From: Bacillus renqingensis
GTDB lineage: Bacteria > Bacillota > Bacilli > Bacillales > Cytobacillaceae
DNA: 64,000 nucleotides
Assembly: GCF_016464375.1 (NCBI RefSeq)
Contig: NZ_JADDIU010000001.1
Coordinates: 124,001-188,000, forward strand
Direction of reading: 5' to 3'
Shown here: one piece after another, positions 36,193-45,997 of the stretch
Layout: every line of letters begins with the position of its first letter
Position numbering within the stretch: position 1 is the first letter of the stretch
Translations under genes and position numbers: made by a program
Notes under the pieces: model-generated
Seen by the model: only the letters and a program-made list of their open reading frames with translations
The model's database searches: none
What the model was told of the DNA's origin: nothing

Positions 36193-37446
36193 TTATTCAG
36201 CATTCTGTGATTCCCGTAAGTTCCTTATTAAAAAATAACAGCCGAATTTGACAGCACGTTCTCGATTCGCTGCCCTAGAACCCCCCAGTGTAATTTTCTC
36301 CACGTTTGTCGGGCGACCTTTGATTGAGATACCAATATAGACTGTACCTACCGGCTTTCCTTCCAGTTCATCAGGTCCAGCAACACCGGTAAAACTAATG
36401 CCAATATCCGTTCCGAAAATCCTCGCCGCATTCTCCGACAGTTCCTGTGCACATTGTTCGCTTACGGCACCATGGTTTTCAAGTGTTTCCTGCCTTACCT
36501 GTAAAATATGCTGTTTGATTTCATTTGCATAGCAAACTATTCCGCCTTTAAAGATAGCACCTGCACCTGAAATGGAGGTGATTTCCTGCTGGAACAATCC
36601 GCCTGTTAAGCTCTCTGCCGCAGTGATCGTCAATTTCTTTTCCTTTAACAATTTAGTCAATTCTTCTAAAAGGGATGAATTATTATAGCCATATAAAAAC
36701 CGGCCAACCCGCTGCTTAATTTTCTCTTCCATGTCATTCAGCATCGACACCGCCACCGCTTCATCCGAGTGTTTAGCAGTCAGTCTTAAAGTAACCTCAC
36801 CTTCTCCGGCAAGCGGTGCAATCGTAGGATTATTTTGGGTATCAATCAGGTCGATTATTTCCGTTTCCAATGCCGCTTCACCAATCCCAAAAAAGCGCAG
36901 CACCCGTGAAACGAGTTTGTAGTTTGGACCGACTACGGCCGAAAGTACCTTGCTTCCATACTGTAAAAACATCGGTTCCATTTCCTTTGGCGGCCCGGGA
37001 AGGAGCATATAAATATGTTCATCCTTGTTTAATACCATGCCAGGCGCCATTCCATGGTCATTTGGAAGGACCTGGGACCCTTCGAGAATTAACGCCTGTT
37101 TACGGTTATTCTCCGTCATGACACGATTTGTCCGGTTAAAATAAAGCTCAATGCCCGCTAAGGCTGCATCATCCATAACAAGTCGTTTTCCAAGATGCCG
37201 GGCAATCGTTTCCTTTGTCAAATCATCCTTTGTAGGTCCGAGTCCTCCTGTAAAAATGATAATCTTTGACCGCTGTTCAGCAATGTCAATGGCAGACTTA
37301 AGTCTATTGGAGTTATCGCCAACAACCGTATGAAAATATACATCAATCCCCAGCTCAGCCAATTGCTGCGACAAAAATCTGGCATTTGTATTGACGATTT
37401 GGCCCAATAACAGTTCTGAACCTACTGCAATGATCTCTGCATTCAT
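36193..37446 (-). CDS. cinA: CinA, nicotinamide-nucleotide amidase/ADP-ribose pyrophosphatase-type protein
   Basis: A 417-aa two-domain protein. The N-terminal MoaB/MogA-like COG1058 domain (about 1-170) has [18 protein letters not shown] and [11 protein letters not shown]. The C-terminal CinA amidase domain (about 255-410) has [20 protein letters not shown] and SFTGVAGP. CinA repairs the damaged cofactor nicotinamide mononucleotide pool and is competence-induced in B. subtilis. It lies upstream of recA, as usual. There is a gap of about 250 bases to recA that holds the recA promoter. Confidence 0.96.
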   Translation of the reverse strand: MNAEIIAVGSELLLGQIVNTNARFLSQQLAELGIDVYFHTVVGDNSNRLKSAIDIAEQRSKIIIFTGGLGPTKDDLTKETIARHLGKRLVMDDAALAGIELYFNRTNRVMTENNRKQALILEGSQVLPNDHGMAPGMVLNKDEHIYMLLPGPPKEMEPMFLQYGSKVLSAVVGPNYKLVSRVLRFFGIGEAALETEIIDLIDTQNNPTIAPLAGEGEVTLRLTAKHSDEAVAVSMLNDMEEKIKQRVGRFLYGYNNSSLLEELTKLLKEKKLTITAAESLTGGLFQQEITSISGAGAIFKGGIVCYANEIKQHILQVRQETLENHGAVSEQCAQELSENAARIFGTDIGISFTGVAGPDELEGKPVGTVYIGISIKGRPTNVEKITLGGSRAANRERAVKFGCYFLIRNLRESQNAE

Positions 37447-37475
37447 CTCTATTGCCCCTTTACCTTAAAATAAGC

Positions 37476-38060
37476 TTATTTTGAATTTTTAAATACATGG
37501 CTGTTTTTGACAAAATAATCCCAGCCAGACCAAATAGTAAAAATTAACGAAACCCATAGTGCTAGAATATCAAAGCGAAATGGGATCATCGCAAAGATGA
37601 TATTATGTAATAAAATTGCCGAGATTGCGACAATTTGTGTCCATGTTTTAATTTTACCCAACATATTCGCCGCCACAACCTCACCCTCGCCCGCAAGCAG
37701 CAAACGGAGTCCGGTTACAGCAAATTCTCGGCTTATAATAATAATCACAATCCAGGACGGGGCATACACATCATTTAGTTCGACTAAAATAATCAACGCA
37801 GATGAGACAAGCAGTTTATCTGCAAGCGGGTCAAGAAATTTCCCCATATTCGTCACCAGGTTATGCTTGCGGGCATAATGACCATCAATCCAATCGGTTG
37901 TCGAGGCTACAATGAAAATCAAGGCACCGATTAAATGGGAAACAGGGATATCGGCCCCTAAGAGATGAATTTCACCCCAATCAAAGGGGACAAGCATGAT
38001 AATCATGAATAAAGGGATTAATAATATTCTTGATACGGTTATTCTATTTGGTATGTTCAT
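37476..38060 (-). CDS. pgsA: PgsA, phosphatidylglycerophosphate synthase
   Basis: A 194-aa CDP-alcohol phosphatidyltransferase with about five membrane segments. The catalytic signature D-G-x2-A-R-x8-G-x3-D-x3-D is seen as DGHYARKHNLVTNMGKFLDPLADK. It makes phosphatidylglycerophosphate from CDP-diacylglycerol and glycerol-3-phosphate in the membrane. The start is the ATG at 38060, preceded by TAGGAGG; a longer in-frame ATG at 38129 would extend into the rodZ terminus region without a site. Confidence 0.97.
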   Translation of the reverse strand: MNIPNRITVSRILLIPLFMIIMLVPFDWGEIHLLGADIPVSHLIGALIFIVASTTDWIDGHYARKHNLVTNMGKFLDPLADKLLVSSALIILVELNDVYAPSWIVIIIISREFAVTGLRLLLAGEGEVVAANMLGKIKTWTQIVAISAILLHNIIFAMIPFRFDILALWVSLIFTIWSGWDYFVKNSHVFKNSK

Positions 38061-38135
38061 ACAATTTCCTCCTAAAACAAAAAGGCCGATATTTGAAGCA
38101 TGGTTGAGAAGTGAAAAATAGTCATCCAAAGATGA

Positions 38136-39041
38136 CTATTCGTTCTTCGGAACATATTGAATCGTGATGGTCTGTGTAACCATTTTAGACGGATCTACTG
38201 CATACTCAAGCTTTTGGTCATTTACAAAAATATCTGTATCAACGGCTTTCCCTACTATGATTTTGGCCTCCGTTTCCGAGGAAAGGTCAACAGTTTGGCT
38301 CTCATTCTTCCCTGCATTTAACATTCCCGAAAAGAATTCCTTCTTTTTTCCGTTCTGGATGCTGACCCACGTTTGTCCTCTTGATACAATTTTAACGACA
38401 AACTTCTCGGCATTCTTCAATTCAAAAGTAGAATACTTGCCTTGGGTTTTTACGACAGATATTTCCTGTGGTGCTTCTCGCACCTCGCTTGTTGTTGACT
38501 CTTTTTTCGAGTCCTTTTTATCATCATTATCGACTTTTCGCTTATTTTGAGACGGTTCTTTATCAGCAGCCTTTGTTTTATCAAGATTATTTTCTAATTT
38601 AACCTGCTGATTTTCATTGTTAACGGGTTCCTTTGTATCATCGCCGACAAAACGCGGGATAAAATAATATAATATTCCCGCAACCCCCAGTATAAAGACA
38701 GCAATTAAGATTTTCGGAAGGATATCAAATATTTTTGAATTTCCTTCTGAAATAGTTTTGTGTGTGTTCACCCGTGATAGTTGTTGTGGTAGTTCCTCAT
38801 TATAAGAGGAAGGTATTTCATCTTTATACATATCAAAAATTTCATCCGGATTAAGATCTAGTGCCTCTGCATATTGCTTAATAAAGGCACGAACATAGAA
38901 ATTTCCAGGCATACTCGAGTAGTTGCCTTCTTCTATTCCAATTAAATATCGCTTTTGAATTTTTGTTATGGATTGTAAATCATCCAAACTTAAATTCTTG
39001 GCTAAACGGGCTTCTTTTAATCGATTCCCTAATTCAGTCAC
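38136..39041 (-). CDS. rodZ: RodZ (YmfM), cytoskeleton-associated membrane protein
   Basis: A 301-aa protein. The N-terminal helix-turn-helix (about 5-70, LGNRLKEARLAKNLSLDDLQSITKIQKRYL) binds MreB. It is followed by a short linker, a membrane segment (about 110-128, ILIAVFILGVAGILYYFI), a charged Lys/Asp/Glu-rich stretch and a C-terminal extracellular beta domain (about 200-300). It helps elongation with MreB proteins; mreBH is also in this window. It lies between ymfK and pgsA as in B. subtilis ymfM. Confidence 0.93.
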   Translation of the reverse strand: MTELGNRLKEARLAKNLSLDDLQSITKIQKRYLIGIEEGNYSSMPGNFYVRAFIKQYAEALDLNPDEIFDMYKDEIPSSYNEELPQQLSRVNTHKTISEGNSKIFDILPKILIAVFILGVAGILYYFIPRFVGDDTKEPVNNENQQVKLENNLDKTKAADKEPSQNKRKVDNDDKKDSKKESTTSEVREAPQEISVVKTQGKYSTFELKNAEKFVVKIVSRGQTWVSIQNGKKKEFFSGMLNAGKNESQTVDLSSETEAKIIVGKAVDTDIFVNDQKLEYAVDPSKMVTQTITIQYVPKNE

Positions 39042-39062
39042 TAAAAAACACCTTCCAATTTA

Positions 39063-39851
39063 TTAAAAATTAAAGTCACCAAAATCTGATCCTGAGAACA
39101 TATTATGCTCATCCACAACGTCGTAAGTAATGACCTCATCCGCATCATTTCTAAGCTCAATAATATAGTCAAAATCCTCAAGCTTATACTCCGAGTTTTG
39201 AACAAAAATATCAGGATGCTCGATTACTTTCACCGCCGGCAGGCGCATTATTTCTCTAACAAGCTGCATGTGACGTTCATTCGCACGTCTAGTAGATACA
39301 ATACCATCCAAAATAAATAAATTATTGGCGTTGTACTCATCCTTAATCAGTTGGCTGCGAATCGTTTGCTTCAAAAGTGTGGAGGAAACAAATAACCAAC
39401 GCTTATTGGCACACACACTTGCAGCAACAAGCGATTCTGTTTTACCTACTCGAGGCATTCCACGGATACCAATCAGCTTGTGACCTTCCTCCTTAAATAA
39501 TTCTGCCATAAAATCAACCAAGAGACCAAGTTCATCCCTTACAAACCGGAATGTTTTTTTGTCGTCTGCATCTCTTTGAATATATCGTCCATGACGGACT
39601 GCAAGCCGATCACGAAGCTTCGGCTCTCTAATTTTAATCACTTTTATTGTGTCCATTTTATGTAAAATTGACTCAAGTCGTTTTATTTGGTCATCATCAT
39701 TTGCCAAAATAAGCAAACCACGTCTTCCTTGATCCACACCATTAATGGTTACAATATTAATAGAAAGCATTCCTAAGAGAGAAGATATATCGCCTAGCAA
39801 GCCGGGGCGGTTTTTTTGGATTTCATATTCTAAATACCATTCTTTTTTCAT
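39063..39851 (-). CDS. ymfK: YmfK, DUF3388 protein with ACT domain
   Basis: A 262-aa protein. An ACT-like domain at about 5-75 starts YLEYEIQKNRPGLLGDISSLLGML. The rest (DUF3388) has a P-loop-like segment GIRGMPRVGKTES near 140 and ends in an acidic region. Function unknown. The ATG at 39851 follows AGGGGG; ATG 39878 is in frame without a good site. Position between ymfJ and rodZ matches B. subtilis. Confidence 0.88.
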   Translation of the reverse strand: MKKEWYLEYEIQKNRPGLLGDISSLLGMLSINIVTINGVDQGRRGLLILANDDDQIKRLESILHKMDTIKVIKIREPKLRDRLAVRHGRYIQRDADDKKTFRFVRDELGLLVDFMAELFKEEGHKLIGIRGMPRVGKTESLVAASVCANKRWLFVSSTLLKQTIRSQLIKDEYNANNLFILDGIVSTRRANERHMQLVREIMRLPAVKVIEHPDIFVQNSEYKLEDFDYIIELRNDADEVITYDVVDEHNMFSGSDFGDFNF

Positions 39852-39956
39852 ACTAAACCCCCTAAGAAATTTCGACAATATTTTCGTGCATCATACCTAA
39901 CCCTTATCATAAATGATTTTACTGGAAGATGAAAGAAAAAACATAATTGGATTTAT

Positions 39957-40009
39957 TAAAAAAATACCTGTAGGTGAAACACTCTTTTTCAAGTGTCCTA
40001 CCTACAGGT
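39957..40009 (-). terminator. ymfJ terminator
   Basis: ACCTGTAGGT and ACCTACAGGT pair, enclosing a second stem (GACACTTG/CAAGTGTC-like, imperfect), followed by ATTTTTTT on the minus strand. Confidence 0.8.
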
Positions 40010-40040
40010 ACCATTGTAACTTTACTCCACTCTCTTTTAT

Positions 40041-40286
40041 TTACTCTTTAACAAGCTTAACCATTACATTTGCAATTGCCTGTTGCTCTTGATCGTTGGC
40101 AACCGACCACATGTCGGAAAGGACTCTCTCCTGCTCATTTTTTGGATCCACATTCTGAGCTAAATAATCGCCGATTTGATGAGCCAGACTGTTGATTGCA
40201 CCTTCACTCATACCTTGATTTTGAGCTTGTGAGAGACGGTCGCCTAGAAAGTCCTGCCACTGTTTCCAGTTATCTAATACAGACAT
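40041..40286 (-). CDS. ymfJ: YmfJ, DUF3243 protein
   Basis: An 81-aa soluble protein starting MSVLDNWKQWQDFLGDRLSQAQNQGMSE, typical of the DUF3243 family found in this cluster. Function unknown. It has a GGAGGG site, its own terminator and conserved position between ymfI and ymfK. Confidence 0.9.
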   Translation of the reverse strand: MSVLDNWKQWQDFLGDRLSQAQNQGMSEGAINSLAHQIGDYLAQNVDPKNEQERVLSDMWSVANDQEQQAIANVMVKLVKE

Positions 40287-40366
40287 TGTTTACCCTCCTT
40301 TTTATTATGATACAAGCTTATTTTGCAATAAGGAGGCGCTAACTATGCATAAAGAAGGAGAAATTT

Positions 40367-41089
40367 CTATGTATACCAGCCGCCGTTTATGGCAAGAACC
40401 TGTCCGGTCATATAGTTTGCTTTGTCTGATAATAGAAAGCCGACAGCATAGGCAATTTCCTCTGGAAGACCAAGCCGGCCCATCGGTATATCATAGGTAA
40501 TACGCTCAAGCTCCTCATCTGTGAAGCCCTCCATCATGGGAGTAGCAATTGTACCAGGCGCGATTGCATTTACACGAATGCCATTTGGAGCAACTTCCTT
40601 GCTGAGCGCTTTGACAAAGGCGATTTGGGCACCTTTGACAGTAGAATAAGCCACTTCACATGCAGCGCCTGTTTGCCCCCATATTGAAGAAATCACAATG
40701 ATATTTCCGGAACCCTTAGCATATAATTTTGGCAATAATTCTTTGGACAGCATTAATAGATTTAAAACATGGACATTCAATAAATCCCCAAGATCCTTTT
40801 GCTCCAGGTCTATTAATAATCCATAATGGCTGTTCCCGCTGCAATGGATAATGGCATCTAATGAAAGAACTTGAGAGGATATCTTTTTATATCCATCAGC
40901 TTCAGCCAAGTCCGCTTGTATGGGGATGTATTCTCCGCCAAATTGATCGAGCCTGTCTAATAATCCTCTGATTGATTGTTCATTTTTATAATAATGGAGA
41001 TATAAATGATAGCCGCTTTCTGCTAAATAATAAGCAATCGCTTGTCCAATTCCTCCGCTTGCTCCCGTAATCAAGACGAATTTGTTCAT
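40367..41089 (-). CDS. ymfI: YmfI, short-chain dehydrogenase (EF-P 5-aminopentanone reductase type)
   Basis: A 240-aa SDR. The NAD(P)-binding motif is TGASGGIGQAIA, with NAG-equivalent HCSGNSHYG, catalytic Ser in ISSIWGQTG, Tyr/Lys in YSTVKGAQ, and NAIAPGTIATPM. In B. subtilis YmfI reduces the 5-aminopentanone group on Lys32 of elongation factor P. The ATG at 41089 is eight bases after AAGAG; GTG 41098 lies within that site. It follows ymfH with a short gap. Confidence 0.92.
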   Translation of the reverse strand: MNKFVLITGASGGIGQAIAYYLAESGYHLYLHYYKNEQSIRGLLDRLDQFGGEYIPIQADLAEADGYKKISSQVLSLDAIIHCSGNSHYGLLIDLEQKDLGDLLNVHVLNLLMLSKELLPKLYAKGSGNIIVISSIWGQTGAACEVAYSTVKGAQIAFVKALSKEVAPNGIRVNAIAPGTIATPMMEGFTDEELERITYDIPMGRLGLPEEIAYAVGFLLSDKANYMTGQVLAINGGWYT

Positions 41090-41155
41090 TTTTTTCACTC
41101 TTTCTTATAACCTAAAGCAGGAAAAAGCGCCGGCTAAAAGCGGCGCTTCTCCTCT

Positions 41156-42448
41156 TTATGATTTATTAGGGATCACCTGGCATACTGAGAACCGCTCTTC
41201 GGCAATTACTTCCTCTGCCAGTGATTCAACGTTACCTACGGAGATTCCCTCCAATGTCGGCACCACATCAAAAAGGTTCATTTCATTAAATGCATAGCGG
41301 GTAAATTGATTGGCAATATATTCAGGAGAATTGATAGCCCTTAGAAATGCACCAATTTTTTTCTTTTTTGCTCTCTCTAATTGCTCTTCCGTGAAAGAGC
41401 CTTTGTTCTTAGCATTGAGCAGTATCGTTTCAATTCTTTCCGCCAGTAGATTCGGGTCTTTTGTATCACCGCCAATCATGGCAAACCCAAACCCTTGTTC
41501 CTGGGTATAATCATAAGAGAACGAATCATCCACTAATCCATCATTGTATAACTGGTAATAATGATCAGAACTTTTTCCGAATAGCAAATCGAGCAGAACA
41601 TTCATCGTTAATTCATTTTTTAACATATCTGACCCTGTTTGGTCAACATGAAGGGCCTTAATCCCTACTAAGCATTTCGGTGTTTGCACATTCATTTTTA
41701 GTACTTGTTTTTTTTCAGCTGCATGGACTGGCTCTTCTTCAAATTTACGCTTTATTTCCGGCATATCCTTATAATCTTTCTTCGCCTGGTTCTCGCGAAT
41801 TTGATTCATCATCTTATCAGGATCTACAGGTCCAACGATAAACAGCAGCATATTACTTGGATGGTAGAAGGTATGATAACATTCATAAAGCCAATCCTTG
41901 GTAATATGAGAAATGGATTCAATCGTCCCAGCGATATCAATCCGTACTGGATGGTTCTGGTAAAGATTTTCAATTAAACCAAAATATAAGCGCCAATCGG
42001 GATTATCATCATACATCGTAATTTCCTGACCGATAATTCCCTTTTCCTTCTCTACCGTTTTTTCCGAAAAATAAGGGCTTTGAACAAAATCAATCAGTGT
42101 TTCCAAGTTTTTTTCGACATCAGCGGTACTCGAGAATAAATAGGCAGTCCTTGTAAAGGAAGTGAAGGCATTGGCCGAGGCACCTTGTTTACTAAATTGC
42201 TGAAAGACATCCCCATCTTCCTTTTCAAACAGCTTATGCTCTAAAAAGTGAGCAATTCCATCTGGGACTTTCACAAATTCACTCTTTCCGAGTGGAATAA
42301 AGGTATTATCGACCGATCCATATTTAGTTGTAAACGTCGCATACGTTTTATTGAAGCCTTTTTTTGGCAGTATATAAACATTTAGCCCATTCGCCATTTT
42401 TTCATGATATAGCTCTTCTTTAAGCTGCTCGAACATAATTTGCTCCAT
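41156..42448 (-). CDS. ymfH: YmfH, M16-family zinc peptidase
   Basis: A 430-aa M16 peptidase. The inverted zinc motif HFLEH (HxxEH) is near residue 67, with the distal Glu in the following QEITMYDDNPDW region. A second, C-terminal domain has the M16_C pattern. The start ATG overlaps the ymfF stop (TAATG), so translation is coupled and the two proteins probably form a heterodimer, as in other M16B pairs. The ribosome binding site is GGAGG within the ymfF end. Confidence 0.94.
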   Translation of the reverse strand: MEQIMFEQLKEELYHEKMANGLNVYILPKKGFNKTYATFTTKYGSVDNTFIPLGKSEFVKVPDGIAHFLEHKLFEKEDGDVFQQFSKQGASANAFTSFTRTAYLFSSTADVEKNLETLIDFVQSPYFSEKTVEKEKGIIGQEITMYDDNPDWRLYFGLIENLYQNHPVRIDIAGTIESISHITKDWLYECYHTFYHPSNMLLFIVGPVDPDKMMNQIRENQAKKDYKDMPEIKRKFEEEPVHAAEKKQVLKMNVQTPKCLVGIKALHVDQTGSDMLKNELTMNVLLDLLFGKSSDHYYQLYNDGLVDDSFSYDYTQEQGFGFAMIGGDTKDPNLLAERIETILLNAKNKGSFTEEQLERAKKKKIGAFLRAINSPEYIANQFTRYAFNEMNLFDVVPTLEGISVGNVESLAEEVIAEERFSVCQVIPNKS

Positions 42449-43728
42449 TATCTCTCCGCCTCCGATCCTGTTAAGAAATATATCGTATCAAGGTCGATTT
42501 TGGCCGCAACCGCAACAATGTCTTCTTTTGTTGCTTTCTCCATCTCCGATAGCCAATCATCGATTTTAATATCCTTATCGGTCACAACATTGTGATAGAG
42601 AATTTCTAATAAACCTCTGGATGTGTCGATGGTCTCGAGAATTTGATTACGAATTACTGCCTTTGTTTGTGCCAGCTCTTCATCCGTAAAATCTCCTTTT
42701 CGCATTGCCTCCATTTGTTCATGGATAATTCCCACTGCCTGATCATAATTTTTGATATCAATTCCCGACATAACCATCATTAAACCTTTATGGCTTTCAA
42801 GACGGCTGGCAGCATAATAGGCTAAGCTTGCCTTTTCACGAACATTAATAAACAGTTTAGAATGGGAAAATCCGCCAAATATTCCGTTAAAAACTTGAAG
42901 GGTAAAATAATCCGGATCACCGAATTTGATATTTGTCCGATAGCCAATGTTTAATTTCCCCTGCTTTACATCTTGCTCTTCTTTTACTATATTTACTTCT
43001 GACCTTTTCTGGACAATCGGATATGGTGCCTTTTTCGGTGTGCGATCTTCAAATTGCAACAGTCCGGCGGCGATTTCTTTTACCTCGTCCGCTTTGACGT
43101 CACCCACTACATATAAATCCAGTTCATCTTCTGAAAAGGCCTTTTTATAGTAATCGTATAAATCCTTAGAGGTGATCGCATCTACAGCTTCCGCTTCCCC
43201 ATTTACTTGCAGTGCATATGGTTCACCTTTACACATTTCTTCTATTAATCGAACATTAGAGTAGCGCATTTTATCATCGTAAACGGATTGGATCCGCTGT
43301 TTTAACGTCCGTTTTTCCTTGTCAACCGTTTCCTGATCGAACTTATTTTCAGAGATATTGGGATTATTTAAAATTTCCGCTAAAAATTCCAATCCCTTTT
43401 TCAATAATGTGGTTGGATCGTTTAGAAATTTTTCGTTTGCGATTTCAATTAGGAAGCTGATAATATGGTATTCGCCTTTTTTTGCTAAATCGACAAACAA
43501 GTTCGCACCATATAAATCGTCTAAATGGGCGCGCAGCGTTGTCGTTGTTGGATACTTTGCTGAACTGCTTTGCAGCACCTGTGGAAGCAAGGCCCTTTTG
43601 GTGACATCTTCTTTTGTTAGCGGGGCTTTCATTCGCCAAACGAGCGTATTGGTTTTATATTTATCCGTTTCTATGACATGAAGTTTGTACCCCTGCATTT
43701 TAGTAATCTTTTCTGTTGCAGCATCCAT
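42448..43728 (-). CDS. ymfF: YmfF, M16-family protein lacking the zinc motif
   Basis: A 426-aa M16-like protein. At the place where YmfH has HFLEH there is no HxxEH, so it is expected to be inactive by itself. The C-terminal M16 half includes IGYRTNIKFGDPDYFTLQVFNGIFGG. It is the likely non-catalytic partner of YmfH. AAGGAGG lies seven bases upstream of the ATG. A 260-base gap with two terminators separates it from the transporter operon. Confidence 0.92.
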   Translation of the reverse strand: MDAATEKITKMQGYKLHVIETDKYKTNTLVWRMKAPLTKEDVTKRALLPQVLQSSSAKYPTTTTLRAHLDDLYGANLFVDLAKKGEYHIISFLIEIANEKFLNDPTTLLKKGLEFLAEILNNPNISENKFDQETVDKEKRTLKQRIQSVYDDKMRYSNVRLIEEMCKGEPYALQVNGEAEAVDAITSKDLYDYYKKAFSEDELDLYVVGDVKADEVKEIAAGLLQFEDRTPKKAPYPIVQKRSEVNIVKEEQDVKQGKLNIGYRTNIKFGDPDYFTLQVFNGIFGGFSHSKLFINVREKASLAYYAASRLESHKGLMMVMSGIDIKNYDQAVGIIHEQMEAMRKGDFTDEELAQTKAVIRNQILETIDTSRGLLEILYHNVVTDKDIKIDDWLSEMEKATKEDIVAVAAKIDLDTIYFLTGSEAER

Positions 43729-43904
43729 TTACATTCCTCCTTAGTTTCAAACGGTCTTACTTTATGATATGTAAGTATTTTTCTTTATATCTTTTCCCCC
43801 TGAAATAAACCCTATACTAATTATGAAGATTTTACAACTTTAAGGGCGGTGTAAGCAGCGCTTAAACTGCACTACTGTAATAATGAATATTCTCTACTCT
43901 CATA

Positions 43905-43946
43905 GGAAAAAGGTGATATACTTTTTTCAGTATTTCACCTTTTTCC
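43905..43946 (-). terminator. Second hairpin after the nup operon
   Basis: GGAAAAAGGTGATATAC and GTATTTCACCTTTTTCC pair with one mismatch. It lies just after the nupQ terminator and may serve as a tandem terminator. Confidence 0.65.
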
Positions 43947-43950
43947 AGAC

Positions 43951-43981
43951 TAAAAGAACTCTCAGTAAAAACTGAGAGTTC
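43951..43981 (-). terminator. nup operon terminator
   Basis: GAACTCTCAGT and ACTGAGAGTTC form a perfect 11-bp stem followed by TTTTAG on the minus strand, directly after nupQ. Confidence 0.85.
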
Positions 43982-43989
43982 TAAACACT

Positions 43990-44949
43990 TTATCTGCTTC
44001 CCTTGATATAATGGGTTCCGTCTGCTTTTGGAGCTTCAGCACGGCCGATGAATCCGGTCAATACGAGAATTGTTAAGACATATGGCGCAATCAACAAATA
44101 GACATTAGGAATGTCCTTCAAGAAAGGTAGGCTCGAGCCGATAATACTTATACTTTGGGCAAATCCAAAGAATATTCCGGCACCAAGAGCCCCAAGTGGA
44201 TTCCACTTGCCAAAAATCATTGCGGCTAATGCCATAAACCCTTGCCCGCTAATAGTAGCATGGCTAAAATTATTGGCAATGGATTGCGCATAAATAGCTC
44301 CGCCGATACCGCCCAGTGCACCAGAAATAATGACACCTAAATAACGCATTTTTGTAACATTAATTCCCATTGTATCTGCTGCCATTGGATGTTCACCAAC
44401 GGAACGGAGCCTAAGGCCAAATGGAGTTTTAAAAATAATATACCATGCAATAAGGGCGATGATAACAGCTAAAAACGATGTCCAATACGTATTTTGGAAA
44501 AAGATTTTCCCTATTATCGGGATATCTTTTAAAACAGGGATATCAATCTTGTTAAATCCTTTACTAATAATTGCTGTTTCACCTTTACCATAAATTTGCT
44601 TAACTAGGAACATACAAAGTCCTGCTGCGAGCAAATTGATTGCCACACCGGAAACAGTATGATCGGCACGGAAGGTAATCGCCGCTACCGCATGTATTAA
44701 AGAGAATAAGGCACCGGCCACCATGGCAACGATTAAGGCGATCCAAGGGGTTGCATTACCAAATGTATGAACAAATGTTAAGTTAAATACAATCGCTGTA
44801 AAAGCGCCGATCATCATTAAACCTTCAAGACCTATGTTAACAACACCTGAACGCTCTGAGAATGTACCACCCAACGCAGTGAAAATAAGAGGAGCTGCCC
44901 AAAGTAACGTGGATGGAACAACGATTATTAAAATTTCCATTAAGCTCAT
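43990..44949 (-). CDS. nupQ: Nucleoside ABC transporter permease NupQ
   Basis: A 319-aa permease of the branched-chain/BMP type (YufQ) with about eight to nine membrane segments. Family blocks include ALGGTFSERSGVVNIGLEGLMM near the N-terminus, GVAINLLAAGLCMFL and GLRLRSVGEHPMAADTMGI. It begins one base after the nupP stop. With NupP, NupO and NupN it should import guanosine or other nucleosides, as in B. subtilis. Confidence 0.93.
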   Translation of the reverse strand: MSLMEILIIVVPSTLLWAAPLIFTALGGTFSERSGVVNIGLEGLMMIGAFTAIVFNLTFVHTFGNATPWIALIVAMVAGALFSLIHAVAAITFRADHTVSGVAINLLAAGLCMFLVKQIYGKGETAIISKGFNKIDIPVLKDIPIIGKIFFQNTYWTSFLAVIIALIAWYIIFKTPFGLRLRSVGEHPMAADTMGINVTKMRYLGVIISGALGGIGGAIYAQSIANNFSHATISGQGFMALAAMIFGKWNPLGALGAGIFFGFAQSISIIGSSLPFLKDIPNVYLLIAPYVLTILVLTGFIGRAEAPKADGTHYIKGSR

Positions 44950-44950
44950 C

Positions 44951-45997
44951 TTACTTCACATCCTTCTTGCCAAATCTATTAAGAGCCACTCTTATGATGT
45001 AACTTGACGCTACAAAGAATACAATTAAAGCAATAATGATATCAACAAGTTCGTTCGGAACGCCGGCTTCAAGCGGCATGTTAAGAGCCCCGACTTTCAA
45101 GGCACCAAATAATATGGCCGCGAAGAACACTCCAAGTGCGGAGTTACCCCCGAGCAAGGCGATAGCAATTCCATCAAATCCAACCCCGGTAAAACCATTT
45201 TTAACGGTTATATAACCAAAAGTTCCTAAACCGTCCATTGCACCCGCCAATCCAGCAAATGCCCCAGAAATAACCATTGATAGGATAATATTTCGATTTA
45301 CATTCATCCCTGCATATTGAGCTGCATCCTGATTAAAGCCGACAGCCCGCAGTTCAAACCCTTTTGTTGTTCTTTCAAGTAAGAACCACATAATGAAACA
45401 GCAAACTATGGCAATGATAATACCCCAGTGAAGCCTTGAGTAATCTGTCATACTTTGTAACCAATCAGATCTTAATGAAGCTGAATCTTTAATCATCCCC
45501 GTTCGATCTTTATGATTGGTCATAACATTTTTGATTAAATAGTTTGAAACATGCAAGGCTATATAGTTCATCATAATTGTAACTATAACTTCATGTACAC
45601 GTAAACGTGCTTTTAAAATCCCTGGAATATATGCCCAGAGTGCCCCTGCTAAGATGGCTGCAATAATCGCTAGTGGTAAATGGATAATCTTCGGCAGGTC
45701 AAATGAAACCCCCACCCAGACTGACGCCAGCCAACCAACAATAAATTGCCCCTCAACCCCGATATTAAATAGTCCGACGCGGAAGGCAAATGCTACCGCC
45801 AACCCTGCTAATATATAAGGTGTTACTTGGCGGACAACTTCCCCGAAATAATACACTTGTCCAAAAGCACCATTCCATAATGCGGTATAAGCGGAAATTG
45901 GATTGTAGCCACAAACTAACATGATAATCGTTCCAACAATAATCCCCAGTAGCACCGCAATAATTGGTGTAATAATACCTGACAAACGTTTAGACAT
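44951..45997 (-). CDS. nupP: Nucleoside ABC transporter permease NupP
   Basis: A 348-aa permease (YufP-like) with about ten membrane segments. It contains ILAGLAVAFAFRVGLFNIGVEGQFIVGW, VHEVIVTIMMNYIALH and GFELRAVGFNQDAAQYAGMN, which matches the permease-ATPase coupling loop of the family. Its start overlaps the nupO stop by eight bases. Confidence 0.93.
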   Translation of the reverse strand: MSKRLSGIITPIIAVLLGIIVGTIIMLVCGYNPISAYTALWNGAFGQVYYFGEVVRQVTPYILAGLAVAFAFRVGLFNIGVEGQFIVGWLASVWVGVSFDLPKIIHLPLAIIAAILAGALWAYIPGILKARLRVHEVIVTIMMNYIALHVSNYLIKNVMTNHKDRTGMIKDSASLRSDWLQSMTDYSRLHWGIIIAIVCCFIMWFLLERTTKGFELRAVGFNQDAAQYAGMNVNRNIILSMVISGAFAGLAGAMDGLGTFGYITVKNGFTGVGFDGIAIALLGGNSALGVFFAAILFGALKVGALNMPLEAGVPNELVDIIIALIVFFVASSYIIRVALNRFGKKDVK